Positions 56,031 to 64,000 of a stretch of DNA of 64,000 bases are shown piece by piece. The stretch comes from Streptosporangium becharense (GTDB lineage: Bacteria; Actinomycetota; Actinomycetes; Streptosporangiales; Streptosporangiaceae). The stretch's first letter is position 1. Every line of letters begins with the position of its first letter. The DNA lies in NCBI RefSeq assembly GCF_014204985.1, contig NZ_JACHMP010000001.1, positions 2,976,001-3,040,000 on the forward strand, in the 5' to 3' direction. Below the pieces are notes generated by a model. That model searched no databases. It was not told the DNA's origin and saw only the letters and a list, made by a program, of their open reading frames with translations. The position numbers and the translations under genes were made by a program.

Positions 56031-58499
56031 GTGACCGTCGCGCCAGGCAGGCCGTCACCCCCCGGCCTCGCCGCCAGGGGCATCAGGCCGGTCGTCCCGT
56101 CCGGCGCCGCGAGGGGCCTGTGGCGTCTGCTGCCGTTCCCGGCCGCCGCCGCCCCGGCTGTCGGCGTCCTGTGCGCGTACGAGGTGAGCCCGCGTGACGT
56201 CGCGGTCTTCGGCGTCTTCGTCGCCCTCACCGTGACCCTGCCCGGTGCCCTGCTCTGGCGGGCCGCGCACCGGGGGCCGCGGCTGCTCGCCGAGGACCTC
56301 GCGGCGGGCACCGCGGTCGGTTACGCGATGCAGGTCCTCACCTACATCCCCGCGCGGGCGGCCGGCGCGCCGCTCCTGGTGCTCGTCCCGCCCGCCCTGA
56401 CGCTCGCGGCCTTCACGGCCGTCCCGGCCCTGCGGCGCCACTGGCGCGCGCCGGCGCGCGACGGGGCCGCCCCCCTGTGGTGGTCGTGGTCCCTGACGGG
56501 CCTGTTCGGGATCGTGCTGGCCTGGAGCGGCGCCGGTTTCCTGCGCGCGCACGGGCTCTCCTGGCCCGGGGACGCCCGCCCCTTCGCCGACATGCCGTTC
56601 CAGCTCGCCCTGGCCGCCGAGCTCAAGCACCACCTCCCCCCGGCCGAACCCACCGTGCTGGGGATGCCGCTGCTGTACCACTGGTTCGTCTACCCGCACC
56701 TGGCGGCGTCGAGCTGGGTGACCGGGATCGAGCTGGAGATCATCGTCCACCGGCTGGCCGTGCCGCCCATGGCGGGGGTGCTCGTCGTGCTCGTCGCGGT
56801 GACCGCGCGCCGGTTGACCGGCCTGTGGTGGACGGGGCCGGTGGCGGCGGGGATCTCCTTCCTCGTCGTCGCCCCGAACCCGCTGGCGTGGAGCACCGGG
56901 CTGGTCCCGTCCGGTGCCCTGCTCGACGGGACTCTCTGGGTCAGCCCCACCCAGACGTTCGGCGCGGTGACGTCCTGCCTGGCGGTCCTGGTCCTGGTCG
57001 GCCTGCTGCGCGGCGGAGGCGGCCGGGCGGAGTGGGTGCTGCTGCTCGTGGCGCTGGCCGTCACGATGGGCGCCAAGTCGACGTACCTGCCCTTGATCGC
57101 CGCCGGTCTGGCCACCGTGGTCGCCGCGCACCTGGTGTTCCTGCGCCGCCTGCACCGGCCCGCCGTGCTCGCCCTGGGCCTCACGGCGGCGTGCGCGCTC
57201 TTCGCCCAGCTGGTGCTCTTCGGCGGGGCACGCCTCGGGATGGCGCCGGAGCCGCTGGCCTCCGCCACCAAGGCACTGGTCGCGGGGCGGGTCGTCCCCG
57301 CCTGGACCGACCCCTCCCCGGCGCTCTCGATCACCATGGGAGTGATCATGCTCGTGTCCTGGGCGTGCGTGTGGTCCGGCGTCCTCGGCCTGGCGGCCCG
57401 CGTCCCCACCGCGGGCGGGAAGGCGGAAGAGGCCGGCGGGGGGCCGGCGGCCGGCGTTCGCGCCACCGCGGACCGGACGCCGGAAGGGCCCGGCGGGAGC
57501 GGTCCGCCGGGGCCGCCGCGTCCGGCCGTGCCGCAGGCGCCGGTCCTCATGGTGCTGGGCATGGGCGCCGCCGCCCTCCCCGCCGTGTTGCTCTTCGGCC
57601 ACCCCGGCGGCAGCGAGTACTTCTTCCTGCAGGCCGCCCGGCCCTTCCTCTCCCTGGCCGCCGCCTGCGGCCTGGCGACGCTCCTCACCGCCGCACGGCC
57701 CGCCGCGCGGACGCGGTGGTGGCTGGCGGGGGCCGTCTGCGCCGGGGCCGCGCTCGCCGCCGCGGTCCGCGTCGCGGGCGGCGTCCTGGGAGATCTCGCG
57801 GGCGGGGCGGCGGTCGAGCCGCTCGCCGTCGGCCGCGACCCCGGCGCCCGGTTCACCCACCTCGTCGTCCCGTACCTGGCCCTGGCCTGCGCCGTGGTCC
57901 TGTGCGCGGCCGGTGTGACGGTGGCCTGCCGCAGGCTCGGGGCGCCACGCGGCCTGCCCATGGCGCTGGTGATCGCTCTCGTGACCGGTCTCGGGCTGGT
58001 GACGGCTCCCGAGCGCGCACTGCTCGCCTACGAGATGTGGCCGCTCGCCGGCCCCGCCGGGTCCGTCCCCAGGGGGGCACGGGAGGCGGGACGGTGGCTG
58101 CGGGACCACTCGCGTCCCGATGACGTCGTCGCGACCAACGCGCACTGCGCCGTACCCGGCACGGCCCGCTGCGACAACCGGCACTTCTGGGTGTCCGGCC
58201 TGTCCGAACGGCGGGTGCTCGTCGAAGGCTGGGGCTACAGCGCGGGAGCCCATGCCCGCGTCGGGGACGTCACCACCCACGCGATCACCTCGTTGCCGTT
58301 CTGGGACCGGCGGCGGCTGGCCGACAACGACGCGGTGTTCCGCGTCCCCACCGCGGCCGGGGTGCGGCGGCTGCGGGAACGGTACGGGGTCCGCTGGCTG
58401 TTCGTCGACACCCGGTACGGGCGTCCGTCACCGCCGCTCGACGGGTTCGCCGTCTTCCGGTACCGCTCGGGTGTCTGCGCCGTCTACGAGATCCGCTGA
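56031..58499 (+). CDS. Large multi-pass membrane protein (GT-C-like topology)
   Basis: 822 aa with a dozen or more hydrophobic helices and an extracytoplasmic C-terminal domain (~680-822). An acidic/aromatic loop after the early helices (HGLSWPGDARPFADMPFQLALAAELKHHLPPAEP, then LLYHWFVYPHLAAS) resembles the first periplasmic loop of GT-C glycosyltransferases and related uncharacterised proteins. Function not assignable. A Pro/Gly-rich cytosolic loop (~465-505) interrupts the helices. GTG 56031 follows AGGAGGGGG. Monocistronic. Confidence 0.75.
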   Translation: MTVAPGRPSPPGLAARGIRPVVPSGAARGLWRLLPFPAAAAPAVGVLCAYEVSPRDVAVFGVFVALTVTLPGALLWRAAHRGPRLLAEDLAAGTAVGYAMQVLTYIPARAAGAPLLVLVPPALTLAAFTAVPALRRHWRAPARDGAAPLWWSWSLTGLFGIVLAWSGAGFLRAHGLSWPGDARPFADMPFQLALAAELKHHLPPAEPTVLGMPLLYHWFVYPHLAASSWVTGIELEIIVHRLAVPPMAGVLVVLVAVTARRLTGLWWTGPVAAGISFLVVAPNPLAWSTGLVPSGALLDGTLWVSPTQTFGAVTSCLAVLVLVGLLRGGGGRAEWVLLLVALAVTMGAKSTYLPLIAAGLATVVAAHLVFLRRLHRPAVLALGLTAACALFAQLVLFGGARLGMAPEPLASATKALVAGRVVPAWTDPSPALSITMGVIMLVSWACVWSGVLGLAARVPTAGGKAEEAGGGPAAGVRATADRTPEGPGGSGPPGPPRPAVPQAPVLMVLGMGAAALPAVLLFGHPGGSEYFFLQAARPFLSLAAACGLATLLTAARPAARTRWWLAGAVCAGAALAAAVRVAGGVLGDLAGGAAVEPLAVGRDPGARFTHLVVPYLALACAVVLCAAGVTVACRRLGAPRGLPMALVIALVTGLGLVTAPERALLAYEMWPLAGPAGSVPRGAREAGRWLRDHSRPDDVVATNAHCAVPGTARCDNRHFWVSGLSERRVLVEGWGYSAGAHARVGDVTTHAITSLPFWDRRRLADNDAVFRVPTAAGVRRLRERYGVRWLFVDTRYGRPSPPLDGFAVFRYRSGVCAVYEIR

Positions 58500-58534
58500 C
58501 CTCCGGGACCGGGTGGCCCGGTCCGGCTCGCCCC

Positions 58535-58576
58535 GGGCCGCCCCCGGGCCGGTTCAGCCCGGCCCGGGGGTGGCCC
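58535..58576. terminator. Bidirectional terminator between convergent genes
   Basis: A 16-bp stem with one G-U pair (58535-58550 with 58561-58576) and a 10-nt loop, between the membrane protein stop (58499) and the glpD stop (58693). Degenerate CGGTTCAGCC direct repeats (58551-58640) follow it. Confidence 0.7.
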
Positions 58577-58692
58577 GGCCCGGTTCAGCCCTGGTTCAAC
58601 TCGGTTCGGTTCAGGCCGGTTCAGCCCGGTTCAGCCTGGTCCGGTGCGGGAGGATCACCGCGGGGCCGGCGCGGATCCCCGGCCCGGACGGG

Positions 58693-60438
58693 TCACGCCG
58701 GTCGGGCGGCCTCGGGGCTCGCCACCGGGACGATCTCCGGTGCGCCGAGCCGGATCGCGTCGGCTTCCTGGTCGGTGTCCTGCTCCTGGGAGAGGCGCTC
58801 GGCCTCGACCCGCTTGGTGTAGTACTCCACCTCACGCTTGACCTGGTCGTCGTCCCACTCCAGCGGCCCGGCGAGCAGCCCGGCCGCCTCCTCCACCACG
58901 CCCAGCCCGCGGTGGAAGGTCTCGATCGAGATGTGCGTGCGCCGGGTCAGCACGTCGTTGACGTGCCGCGCGCCTTCGTGGGTGGCCGCGTAGACGACCT
59001 CGGCCCGCAGGTAGTCGTCCGCCCCGGCCAGCGGCTTGGCCAGCGACGGGTCCTCCTCGATCAGCGCCAGCACCTCGTCGATCATGGAGCCGTACCGCTG
59101 CAGCAGGTGCTCGATCCTGGCCACGTGCAGGCCGGAGGACTGTGCCAGCCGCTGCCGGGAGTTCCACAGCGCCTGGTACCCCTCGGCGCCGACCAGCGGG
59201 ATCCGGTCGGTGCAGGACGGCGGCACCCGCTGATCCAGGCCGTGCGCCACCGCGTCGACCGCGTCGCGCGCCATGACCCGGTACGTCGTGTACTTGCCGC
59301 CGGCCACCATGACCAGCCCCGGGACGGGGTGGGCCACCACGTGCTCGCGGGAGAGCTTGGACGTCTCCTCCGACTCCCCGGACAGCAGCGGGCGGAGCCC
59401 CGCGTAGACGCCCTCCACGTCCTCGCGGGTGAGCGGCACCGACAGCACCGCGTTGACGTGGTCGAGAACGTAGTCGATGTCCGAGCGGGACGCCGCCGGG
59501 TGGGCCCGGTCCAGGTCCCACCGGGTGTCAGTGGTCCCGATGATCCAGTGACGGCCCCACGGGATGACGAACAGCACCGACTTCTCGGTGCGCAGGATGA
59601 TGCCGGTCAGGGAGTGGATCCGGTCGCGCGGCACCACCAGGTGGACGCCCTTGGAGGCGCGCACGTGGATCTGCCCACGCCCGCCGACCAGCGCCTGGAT
59701 GTCGTCGGTCCACACGCCCGTGGCGTTGACCACCTGCCGGGCCCGCACGTCGAACTCGCCGCCCGTCTCCAGGTCGCACGCCTTGACCCCGGTGACCCGC
59801 TCGCCCTCACGCAGGAAACCCACCACCTGCGCCCGCGAGGCGACGTACGCCCCGTACGCCGCGGCGGTCCGTAGCGTGGTCATCACATAGCGGGCGTCGT
59901 CGACCTGCGCGTCCCAGTACTGCACCGCGCCGGAGAACGCCTTGCGCCGCAACGCGGGGGCCAGGCGCAGCGCTCTGGTACGCGACAGGTGCCGGTGGCC
60001 GGGCACGCCCCGGGTGAACCCGAAGGAGAAGCCCAGCGAGTCGTACATCATCAGGCCCGCGCCGACGTAGGGCCGCTCCCAGCCCGGATGCGTCAGCGGG
60101 AACAGGAACGGCACCGGCCGGACCAGATGCGGGGCGATGCGCTGTAACAGCAGCGCGCGCTCCTGGAGCGCCTCCCTGACCAGGTCGAAGTTGAGCTGCT
60201 CCAGGTAGCGCAGCCCCCCGTGGATGAGCTTGGACGACCTGGACGAGGTGCCCGAGGCGAAGTCCCGGGCCTCCAGCAGCCCGACGGTCAGCCCGCGGGT
60301 CGCCGCGTCGAGCGCCACCCCCGCGCCGACGACCCCGCCACCGATGACGACCACGTCGAGCTCCTCGGAGCCCATCTGTGCCAGTGCGGCGGACCGCTCG
60401 GCGGGGCCGAGCCGCGCGCTGCCCATTCGCGCCCTCAT
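58693..60438 (-). CDS. glpD: Glycerol-3-phosphate dehydrogenase
   Basis: 581 aa. FAD-dependent, membrane-associated oxidation of sn-glycerol 3-phosphate to DHAP, feeding electrons to quinones. FAD loop VVVIGGGVVGAGVALDAATRG (~29-49), SSRSSKLIHGGLRYLE, WDAQVDDARYVMTTLRTAAAYGA, VNATGVWTD, IIGTTDTRWD and VAGGKYTTYRVMA; C-terminal all-helical DAO_C domain. ATG 60438 is preceded by AGGGGGAT. May influence the glycerol-phosphate pool used by the TagF-like enzyme, though it is far from that locus. Confidence 0.95.
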   Translation of the reverse strand: MRARMGSARLGPAERSAALAQMGSEELDVVVIGGGVVGAGVALDAATRGLTVGLLEARDFASGTSSRSSKLIHGGLRYLEQLNFDLVREALQERALLLQRIAPHLVRPVPFLFPLTHPGWERPYVGAGLMMYDSLGFSFGFTRGVPGHRHLSRTRALRLAPALRRKAFSGAVQYWDAQVDDARYVMTTLRTAAAYGAYVASRAQVVGFLREGERVTGVKACDLETGGEFDVRARQVVNATGVWTDDIQALVGGRGQIHVRASKGVHLVVPRDRIHSLTGIILRTEKSVLFVIPWGRHWIIGTTDTRWDLDRAHPAASRSDIDYVLDHVNAVLSVPLTREDVEGVYAGLRPLLSGESEETSKLSREHVVAHPVPGLVMVAGGKYTTYRVMARDAVDAVAHGLDQRVPPSCTDRIPLVGAEGYQALWNSRQRLAQSSGLHVARIEHLLQRYGSMIDEVLALIEEDPSLAKPLAGADDYLRAEVVYAATHEGARHVNDVLTRRTHISIETFHRGLGVVEEAAGLLAGPLEWDDDQVKREVEYYTKRVEAERLSQEQDTDQEADAIRLGAPEIVPVASPEAARPA

Positions 60439-60521
60439 GCTGTATCCCCCTGGGGTACGGCTGTGCGTTCTGCGTTTCTACCCGACGGTAGCCACCCCAA
60501 AAGCCTATTCATCTGACATTT

Positions 60522-60538
60522 GATCATCCAGGATGATC
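60522..60538. promoter_or_regulatory. 17-bp palindrome between glpD and nagA
   Basis: GATCATCCAGGATGATC: perfect 8-bp arms around one base, in the 159-bp gap between divergent glpD and nagA. It does not match the DasR-type consensus as I know it. A shared repressor or activator site for both genes is possible. Confidence 0.5.
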
Positions 60539-60597
60539 CGACCGGCGGAACCGGTCACCCGTGACGGCCCGGCCGACGGAACCGGGAGGATGGTCCC

Positions 60598-61734
60598 ATG
60601 AGCATCACACTCGCCGACGCCCGCGTCGTGACCCCCGAAGGTGTGCACGAAGGCTGGCTCACCATAGAAGACGGCCGCATCACCCACATCGGTCAGGGTG
60701 CGGCCCCCGGCTCCGGTCACAGTCTCGGCGGCGGGTACGTCGTGCCGGGCTTCGTCGACATCCACAACCACGGCGGGGCGGGCGGTTCCTTCCCGACGGG
60801 CGACCCCGAGCAGGCGGTCCGGGCCGCCGACCTGCACCTGCGGCACGGCAGCACCACCATCATGGCCAGCCTCGTCACCGCCTCCCCGGACGACCTGGCC
60901 GGGGCCGCCGCCGCGCTCGCCGACCTGTGCGACGACGGCCTGCTGGCCGGGATCCACTTCGAGGGCCCCTACATCTCCACCGCCCGCTGCGGCGCGCACG
61001 ACCCTGCGCTGCTGCGCGACCCCTCCCCCGCGGAGCTCGGCGGGCTGCTCAAGGCGGGACGCGGTCATGTGCGGATGCTCACCATCGCCCCCGAGCTGCC
61101 CGGCGCGCTGGACACCATCCGGGAGGCCGTCGCGAACGGTGTGATCGCCGCTCTCGGGCACAGCGACGCGACCTACGAGCAGACGATCGCCGGGATCGAC
61201 GCCGGTGCCCGCGTGGCGACCCACCTCTACAACGCCATGCCGCCGCTGCACCACCGCGACCCGGGCCCGATCGCCGCCCTGCTCCAGGACGAGCGCGTCA
61301 CGGTCGAGCTGATCAACGACGGCGTGCACCTGCACCCGGCCATGACGCGGCTGGCCTTCACCGCCGCGGGCCCCGCCCGCACCGCGCTGGTCACCGACGC
61401 GATGGCGGCGGCGGGCATGGGTGACGGCGTCTACGGGCTCGGCCCGATGACGGTGAACGTCGTGGACGGGGTGGCCCGGCTGGCCGAGGGTGGCAGCATC
61501 GCGGGCAGCACGCTGACCATGGACGCGGCCTTCCGGCGCGCCGTCCGGGAGGCGGCCCTGTCACCGGCCGAGGCGGCCGAGATCACCTCGCTGACCCCGG
61601 CGCGGGTGCTCGGCCTCGACGACCGCCTGGGTTCCGTGGCGATCGGCAAGCAGGCCGACCTGGTGGTGCTCACCGACGAGTTCGAGGTCGCCGGCGTCAT
61701 GAGGCGCGGTTCCTGGGCCGTCGAACCGCGCTGA
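60598..61734 (+). CDS. nagA: N-acetylglucosamine-6-phosphate deacetylase
   Basis: 378 aa amidohydrolase, GlcNAc-6-P to GlcN-6-P plus acetate. DIHNHGGAG (metal site), HFEGPYIS with the metal Glu, GHSDATYEQ, THLYNAMPPLHHRDPG (typical NagA), VTDAMAAAGMGDG with the catalytic Asp and IAGSTLTMD. ATG 60598 with GGGAGGAT upstream. It feeds GlcNAc salvage, relevant to the UDP-GlcNAc that PseB consumes. Divergent from glpD. Confidence 0.95.
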   Translation: MSITLADARVVTPEGVHEGWLTIEDGRITHIGQGAAPGSGHSLGGGYVVPGFVDIHNHGGAGGSFPTGDPEQAVRAADLHLRHGSTTIMASLVTASPDDLAGAAAALADLCDDGLLAGIHFEGPYISTARCGAHDPALLRDPSPAELGGLLKAGRGHVRMLTIAPELPGALDTIREAVANGVIAALGHSDATYEQTIAGIDAGARVATHLYNAMPPLHHRDPGPIAALLQDERVTVELINDGVHLHPAMTRLAFTAAGPARTALVTDAMAAAGMGDGVYGLGPMTVNVVDGVARLAEGGSIAGSTLTMDAAFRRAVREAALSPAEAAEITSLTPARVLGLDDRLGSVAIGKQADLVVLTDEFEVAGVMRRGSWAVEPR

Positions 61735-62185
61735 ACCGGGCCGTGCGGCCGAACCGGATCGTACGGGGGGACGGCCGCCCCGGGCGGTACACCGGGTGAT
61801 GGCACGTCAGGCGGCGGCATCCCGGCATGGACGGTCCGGGCCCGGAGAGGGCCGCCGCCGGTCGGGACGGCCGGGGGTGGAGCGGGGTCGGTCCACAGGG
61901 GCAGGGCCATGTCCAACGGATGCCGACCAGGCCCGGCTCCAGCGCCCGGATCCACACCCGCCCCGATCGCGGCCCCGGTCGCCGCGCTCCCGGCGGGTGC
62001 CTTCTGGTGATCTCCAAGTGAGGCGCAAGTGCGTCCTGCGATGCTGAGCGCGCGGCGCTGCGATCTCAGGAGACTTCGGAGACTTCGCCCATGAACCGGT
62101 CCTTCGAGGCCGATACGGATAAAGGCCGATACGGATAACGGTGACATACCCGCGCTGTTCCCCGGCCGTTAGGGAGGATGTCATC
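61735..62185. other. Gene-free region upstream of the Ser/Thr kinase gene
   Basis: 451 bp after nagA with no ORF of convincing coding character on either strand. The last ~80 bp are less GC-rich and hold a 16-bp direct repeat and the AGGGAGG ribosome site (62171-62177). Promoter elements of the kinase gene probably lie here; no clear -35/-10 pair was found. Confidence 0.55.
62109..62138 (+). repeat. 16-bp tandem direct repeat in the kinase promoter region
   Basis: GGCCGATACGGATA occurs at 62109-62122 and again at 62125-62138, spaced by AA (16-bp period, about 1.5 helical turns). Located 48 bp before the kinase start codon. Confidence 0.75.
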
Positions 62186-64000
62186 ATGCCGGACCGTGCG
62201 CCTCTGCGGCCCGAGGACCCCGAGCACGTGCGGGAGTACCGGCTCACCGCCCGCCTCGGCGAGGGCGGCCAGGGAACGGTCTACCTCGGCGAGTCCCCCA
62301 CCGGAGCCCGCGTCGCGGTCAAGCTGCTACGCGCCGACCTCACCCAGGACGCCGAGGCCATGGAACGCTTCGTCCGCGAGGTCAGCACCACCCGGCGGGT
62401 CTCCCCGTTCTGCACCGCCGCCGTGCTCGACACCGGCGTCGACCACCACCGCCCCTACATCGTCAGCGAGTACATCGATGGACCCACCCTGCAGGAGGTC
62501 GTCACCACCGAAGGCCCGCGCGAGGGCGCCGTCCTGCACCGCCTGGCCATCGGCACCGTCACCGCGCTGGTGGCCATCCACCAGGCCGAGATCGTGCACC
62601 GCGACTTCAAACCCTCCAACGTGCTGCTGGCGCCCGACGGCCCCCGCGTGATCGACTTCGGCATCGCCAAGGCCCTGGACCGCACCTCCACCCTGACCGG
62701 CACCGCGATCGGCACCCCCGCCTACATGACCCCCGAGCAATTGGAGGGGAAGAACGCCGGATCGCCGGCCGACATGTTCGCCTGGGGCTGCACCATGGTG
62801 TTCGCCGCCACCGGGGCACCGCCGTTCGGCACCGACAGCCTGGCCGCCATCTTCAACCGGATCATGAACCTGACCCCGGACCTGTCGGCCATCACCGACC
62901 CGGCGCTGCGCGAACTGGTCGGGCACTGCCTGGCCAAGGACCCCACCCAGCGGCCCACCGCGAGCGAGGCGCTGATGCGGCTGCTCGGCCACGCCACCGG
63001 GGCGAGCGGCATGACCGGTGAGGCGAGCACCGGTTCGGCGCTGCCGGCCGCGCCGCAGGGCATCCTCGCCCAGGGGTCGGCTGTGGCGGCCCAGCACACC
63101 GGTCCCGGTCCCAACGGATACCCGCCCGGCACCCTGCCCGGCGCCGCGTTCCTCTCCCCGCCCGCGAGGGTCGAGGACCGCACCTGGTACGGCAGCGGGT
63201 CCACCGGCGGACAGCCGTACCCGGCCGAGCAGCACCGCCACCCTCAGCAGAACCCGCCGCCCCAGCAGGCGTACCACCAGGCCGGACCCGGACCCGGACC
63301 CGGACCTCAGCAGGCGTACCACCAGACCCACAGCGGCGCTCCGACCTTCCCCTCCCACCCGGCTGCGCCGTACCAGGGGGCGGTCGCTGCGGCATACCCG
63401 CCGCAAGGCGCCGCACCGGCCAAGAGCCGGCGCGGACTGTGGGCGGCCGTCGGCGGCTTCGCCACCGTGGTCCTCGTGGCCGGCGGCATCGTCGCGGTGG
63501 TGAACAACGGCTCGTCCGACACGCCGGCGACCCCCCGGGCCGACAGAACCGGACAAGCGACCGGCCGGTCCACCCCCGGCCCCACCCCGGCCCCGGTGCC
63601 CACGGCGGACCAGGAGATCAAGCTCCCCGACAGCTCCATCACGATCCACGAGAGCTACGAGGACCCGATCAAGCTGACCTCCTACACCCTGGCGAGAGGG
63701 GACGACTACAGCCTCTACATCCGCGAGACCAACACCCGCCAGTTCGTCAAGAACAACACCTACCGGGACTACGTGCTGAACTCCTCGGGCACCCAGGCCC
63801 TCGCCACGAATCGTGACTACGACTCGAACAACGAGGAGTACATCTCGATCGTCGACGTCAGGACCGGCGGGGCCAGCGCCGTGAGGATCACCAAGTCGCC
63901 GTTCTACGCGACCTCCCCGCAGTGGTCGCCGGACGGTACCAAGGGCATGTTCAACCTGTACGAGACGGACGAGGAACCCGACATCGCCCCGCAGCTCTAC
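62186..64000 (+). CDS. Transmembrane Ser/Thr protein kinase (3' truncated by window)
   Basis: 605 codons to the window end, still open. Kinase domain ~15-275: GEGGQGTVYLG (P-loop), AVKLL lysine, HRDFKPSNV (catalytic Asp ~139; RDF-K variant of HRDLKP), IDFGIAK and GTPAYMTPEQ. A Pro/Gln/Tyr-rich juxtamembrane linker (~275-415) precedes one transmembrane helix (~418-440). The extracytoplasmic part begins with a Thr/Pro stretch and shows WSPDGTKGMFNLYE, a TolB/PD40-like propeller blade. Hanks-type receptor kinase with a probable beta-propeller sensor. ATG 62186 fits AGGGAGG at 62171-62177; an overlapping alternate-frame ATG at 62178 is not used. Confidence 0.92.
   Translation, partial: MPDRAPLRPEDPEHVREYRLTARLGEGGQGTVYLGESPTGARVAVKLLRADLTQDAEAMERFVREVSTTRRVSPFCTAAVLDTGVDHHRPYIVSEYIDGPTLQEVVTTEGPREGAVLHRLAIGTVTALVAIHQAEIVHRDFKPSNVLLAPDGPRVIDFGIAKALDRTSTLTGTAIGTPAYMTPEQLEGKNAGSPADMFAWGCTMVFAATGAPPFGTDSLAAIFNRIMNLTPDLSAITDPALRELVGHCLAKDPTQRPTASEALMRLLGHATGASGMTGEASTGSALPAAPQGILAQGSAVAAQHTGPGPNGYPPGTLPGAAFLSPPARVEDRTWYGSGSTGGQPYPAEQHRHPQQNPPPQQAYHQAGPGPGPGPQQAYHQTHSGAPTFPSHPAAPYQGAVAAAYPPQGAAPAKSRRGLWAAVGGFATVVLVAGGIVAVVNNGSSDTPATPRADRTGQATGRSTPGPTPAPVPTADQEIKLPDSSITIHESYEDPIKLTSYTLARGDDYSLYIRETNTRQFVKNNTYRDYVLNSSGTQALATNRDYDSNNEEYISIVDVRTGGASAVRITKSPFYATSPQWSPDGTKGMFNLYETDEEPDIAPQLY

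Noticed and set aside
58551..58640. CGGTTCAGCC repeats as possible protein-binding array
   Set aside because: Too degenerate and irregularly spaced; more likely slippage products beside a terminator between convergent genes.

Overview
The window is about 70% or more GC, has dense ATGA/GTGA/TGATG gene overlaps, many GTG starts, and actinobacterial-only families (a CU044_5270-type protein next to an ECF sigma factor, an NsdA-like TPR regulator, beta-propeller lipoproteins). It reads as chromosomal DNA of a filamentous actinomycete. A Streptosporangium/Nonomuraea-type organism (Streptosporangiales) is my best guess from gene content; no marker gene here proves it.

Layout. 1-5102: a molybdenum hydroxylase operon (2Fe-2S subunit truncated by the window edge, molybdopterin subunit, FAD subunit) followed by a CoxG-like membrane-anchored protein. 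5210-36631: a large surface-polysaccharide locus. It opens with a GT2/TagF-like polymerase and a GT4 glycosyltransferase, then a reverse-strand operon (GT2, CDP-alcohol phosphatidyltransferase, two paralogous PAPS sulfotransferases). All six steps of CMP-pseudaminic acid synthesis follow, split into pseH-pseI (14100-15658), pseG-pseF (reverse) and pseB-pseC (18379-22567). Between these blocks sit an ECF sigma/CU044_5270 pair and a small membrane protein. A lower-GC island (22687-25558) carries a Nudix hydrolase, an NsdA-like regulator and two small unknown genes. A four-gene reverse operon (25654-31456: two unknowns, a GT-B-like protein and a degenerate methyltransferase) is divergent from an acyl cassette (31645-36631: ACP, ketoreductase, AMP-ligase, LuxE-like, LuxC-like).

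36812-48280: cell-surface and housekeeping genes: a secreted polysaccharide deacetylase, an acyltransferase-3 membrane protein, guaA, an SDR, a DUF885 protein, and a reverse run of GabD2-type dehydrogenase, GMC oxidoreductase and PLP decarboxylase. 48229-52566: a tandem segmental duplication giving two beta-propeller lipoprotein genes, each preceded by the same palindrome; the second copy carries a 5' fragment of the dehydrogenase gene. 52854-64000: a secreted M36 metalloprotease, a large multi-pass membrane protein, glpD, nagA and a Ser/Thr kinase cut by the window end.

How it fits together (inference): the 5-37 kb locus probably builds a wall-attached glycopolymer containing pseudaminic acid, with glycerol-phosphate-type linkages, sulfate groups and an unusual acyl- or aldehyde-derived decoration supplied by the LuxC/LuxE/ACP cassette. 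I see no rRNA or tRNA gene, CRISPR array, insertion sequence or prophage gene in the window.
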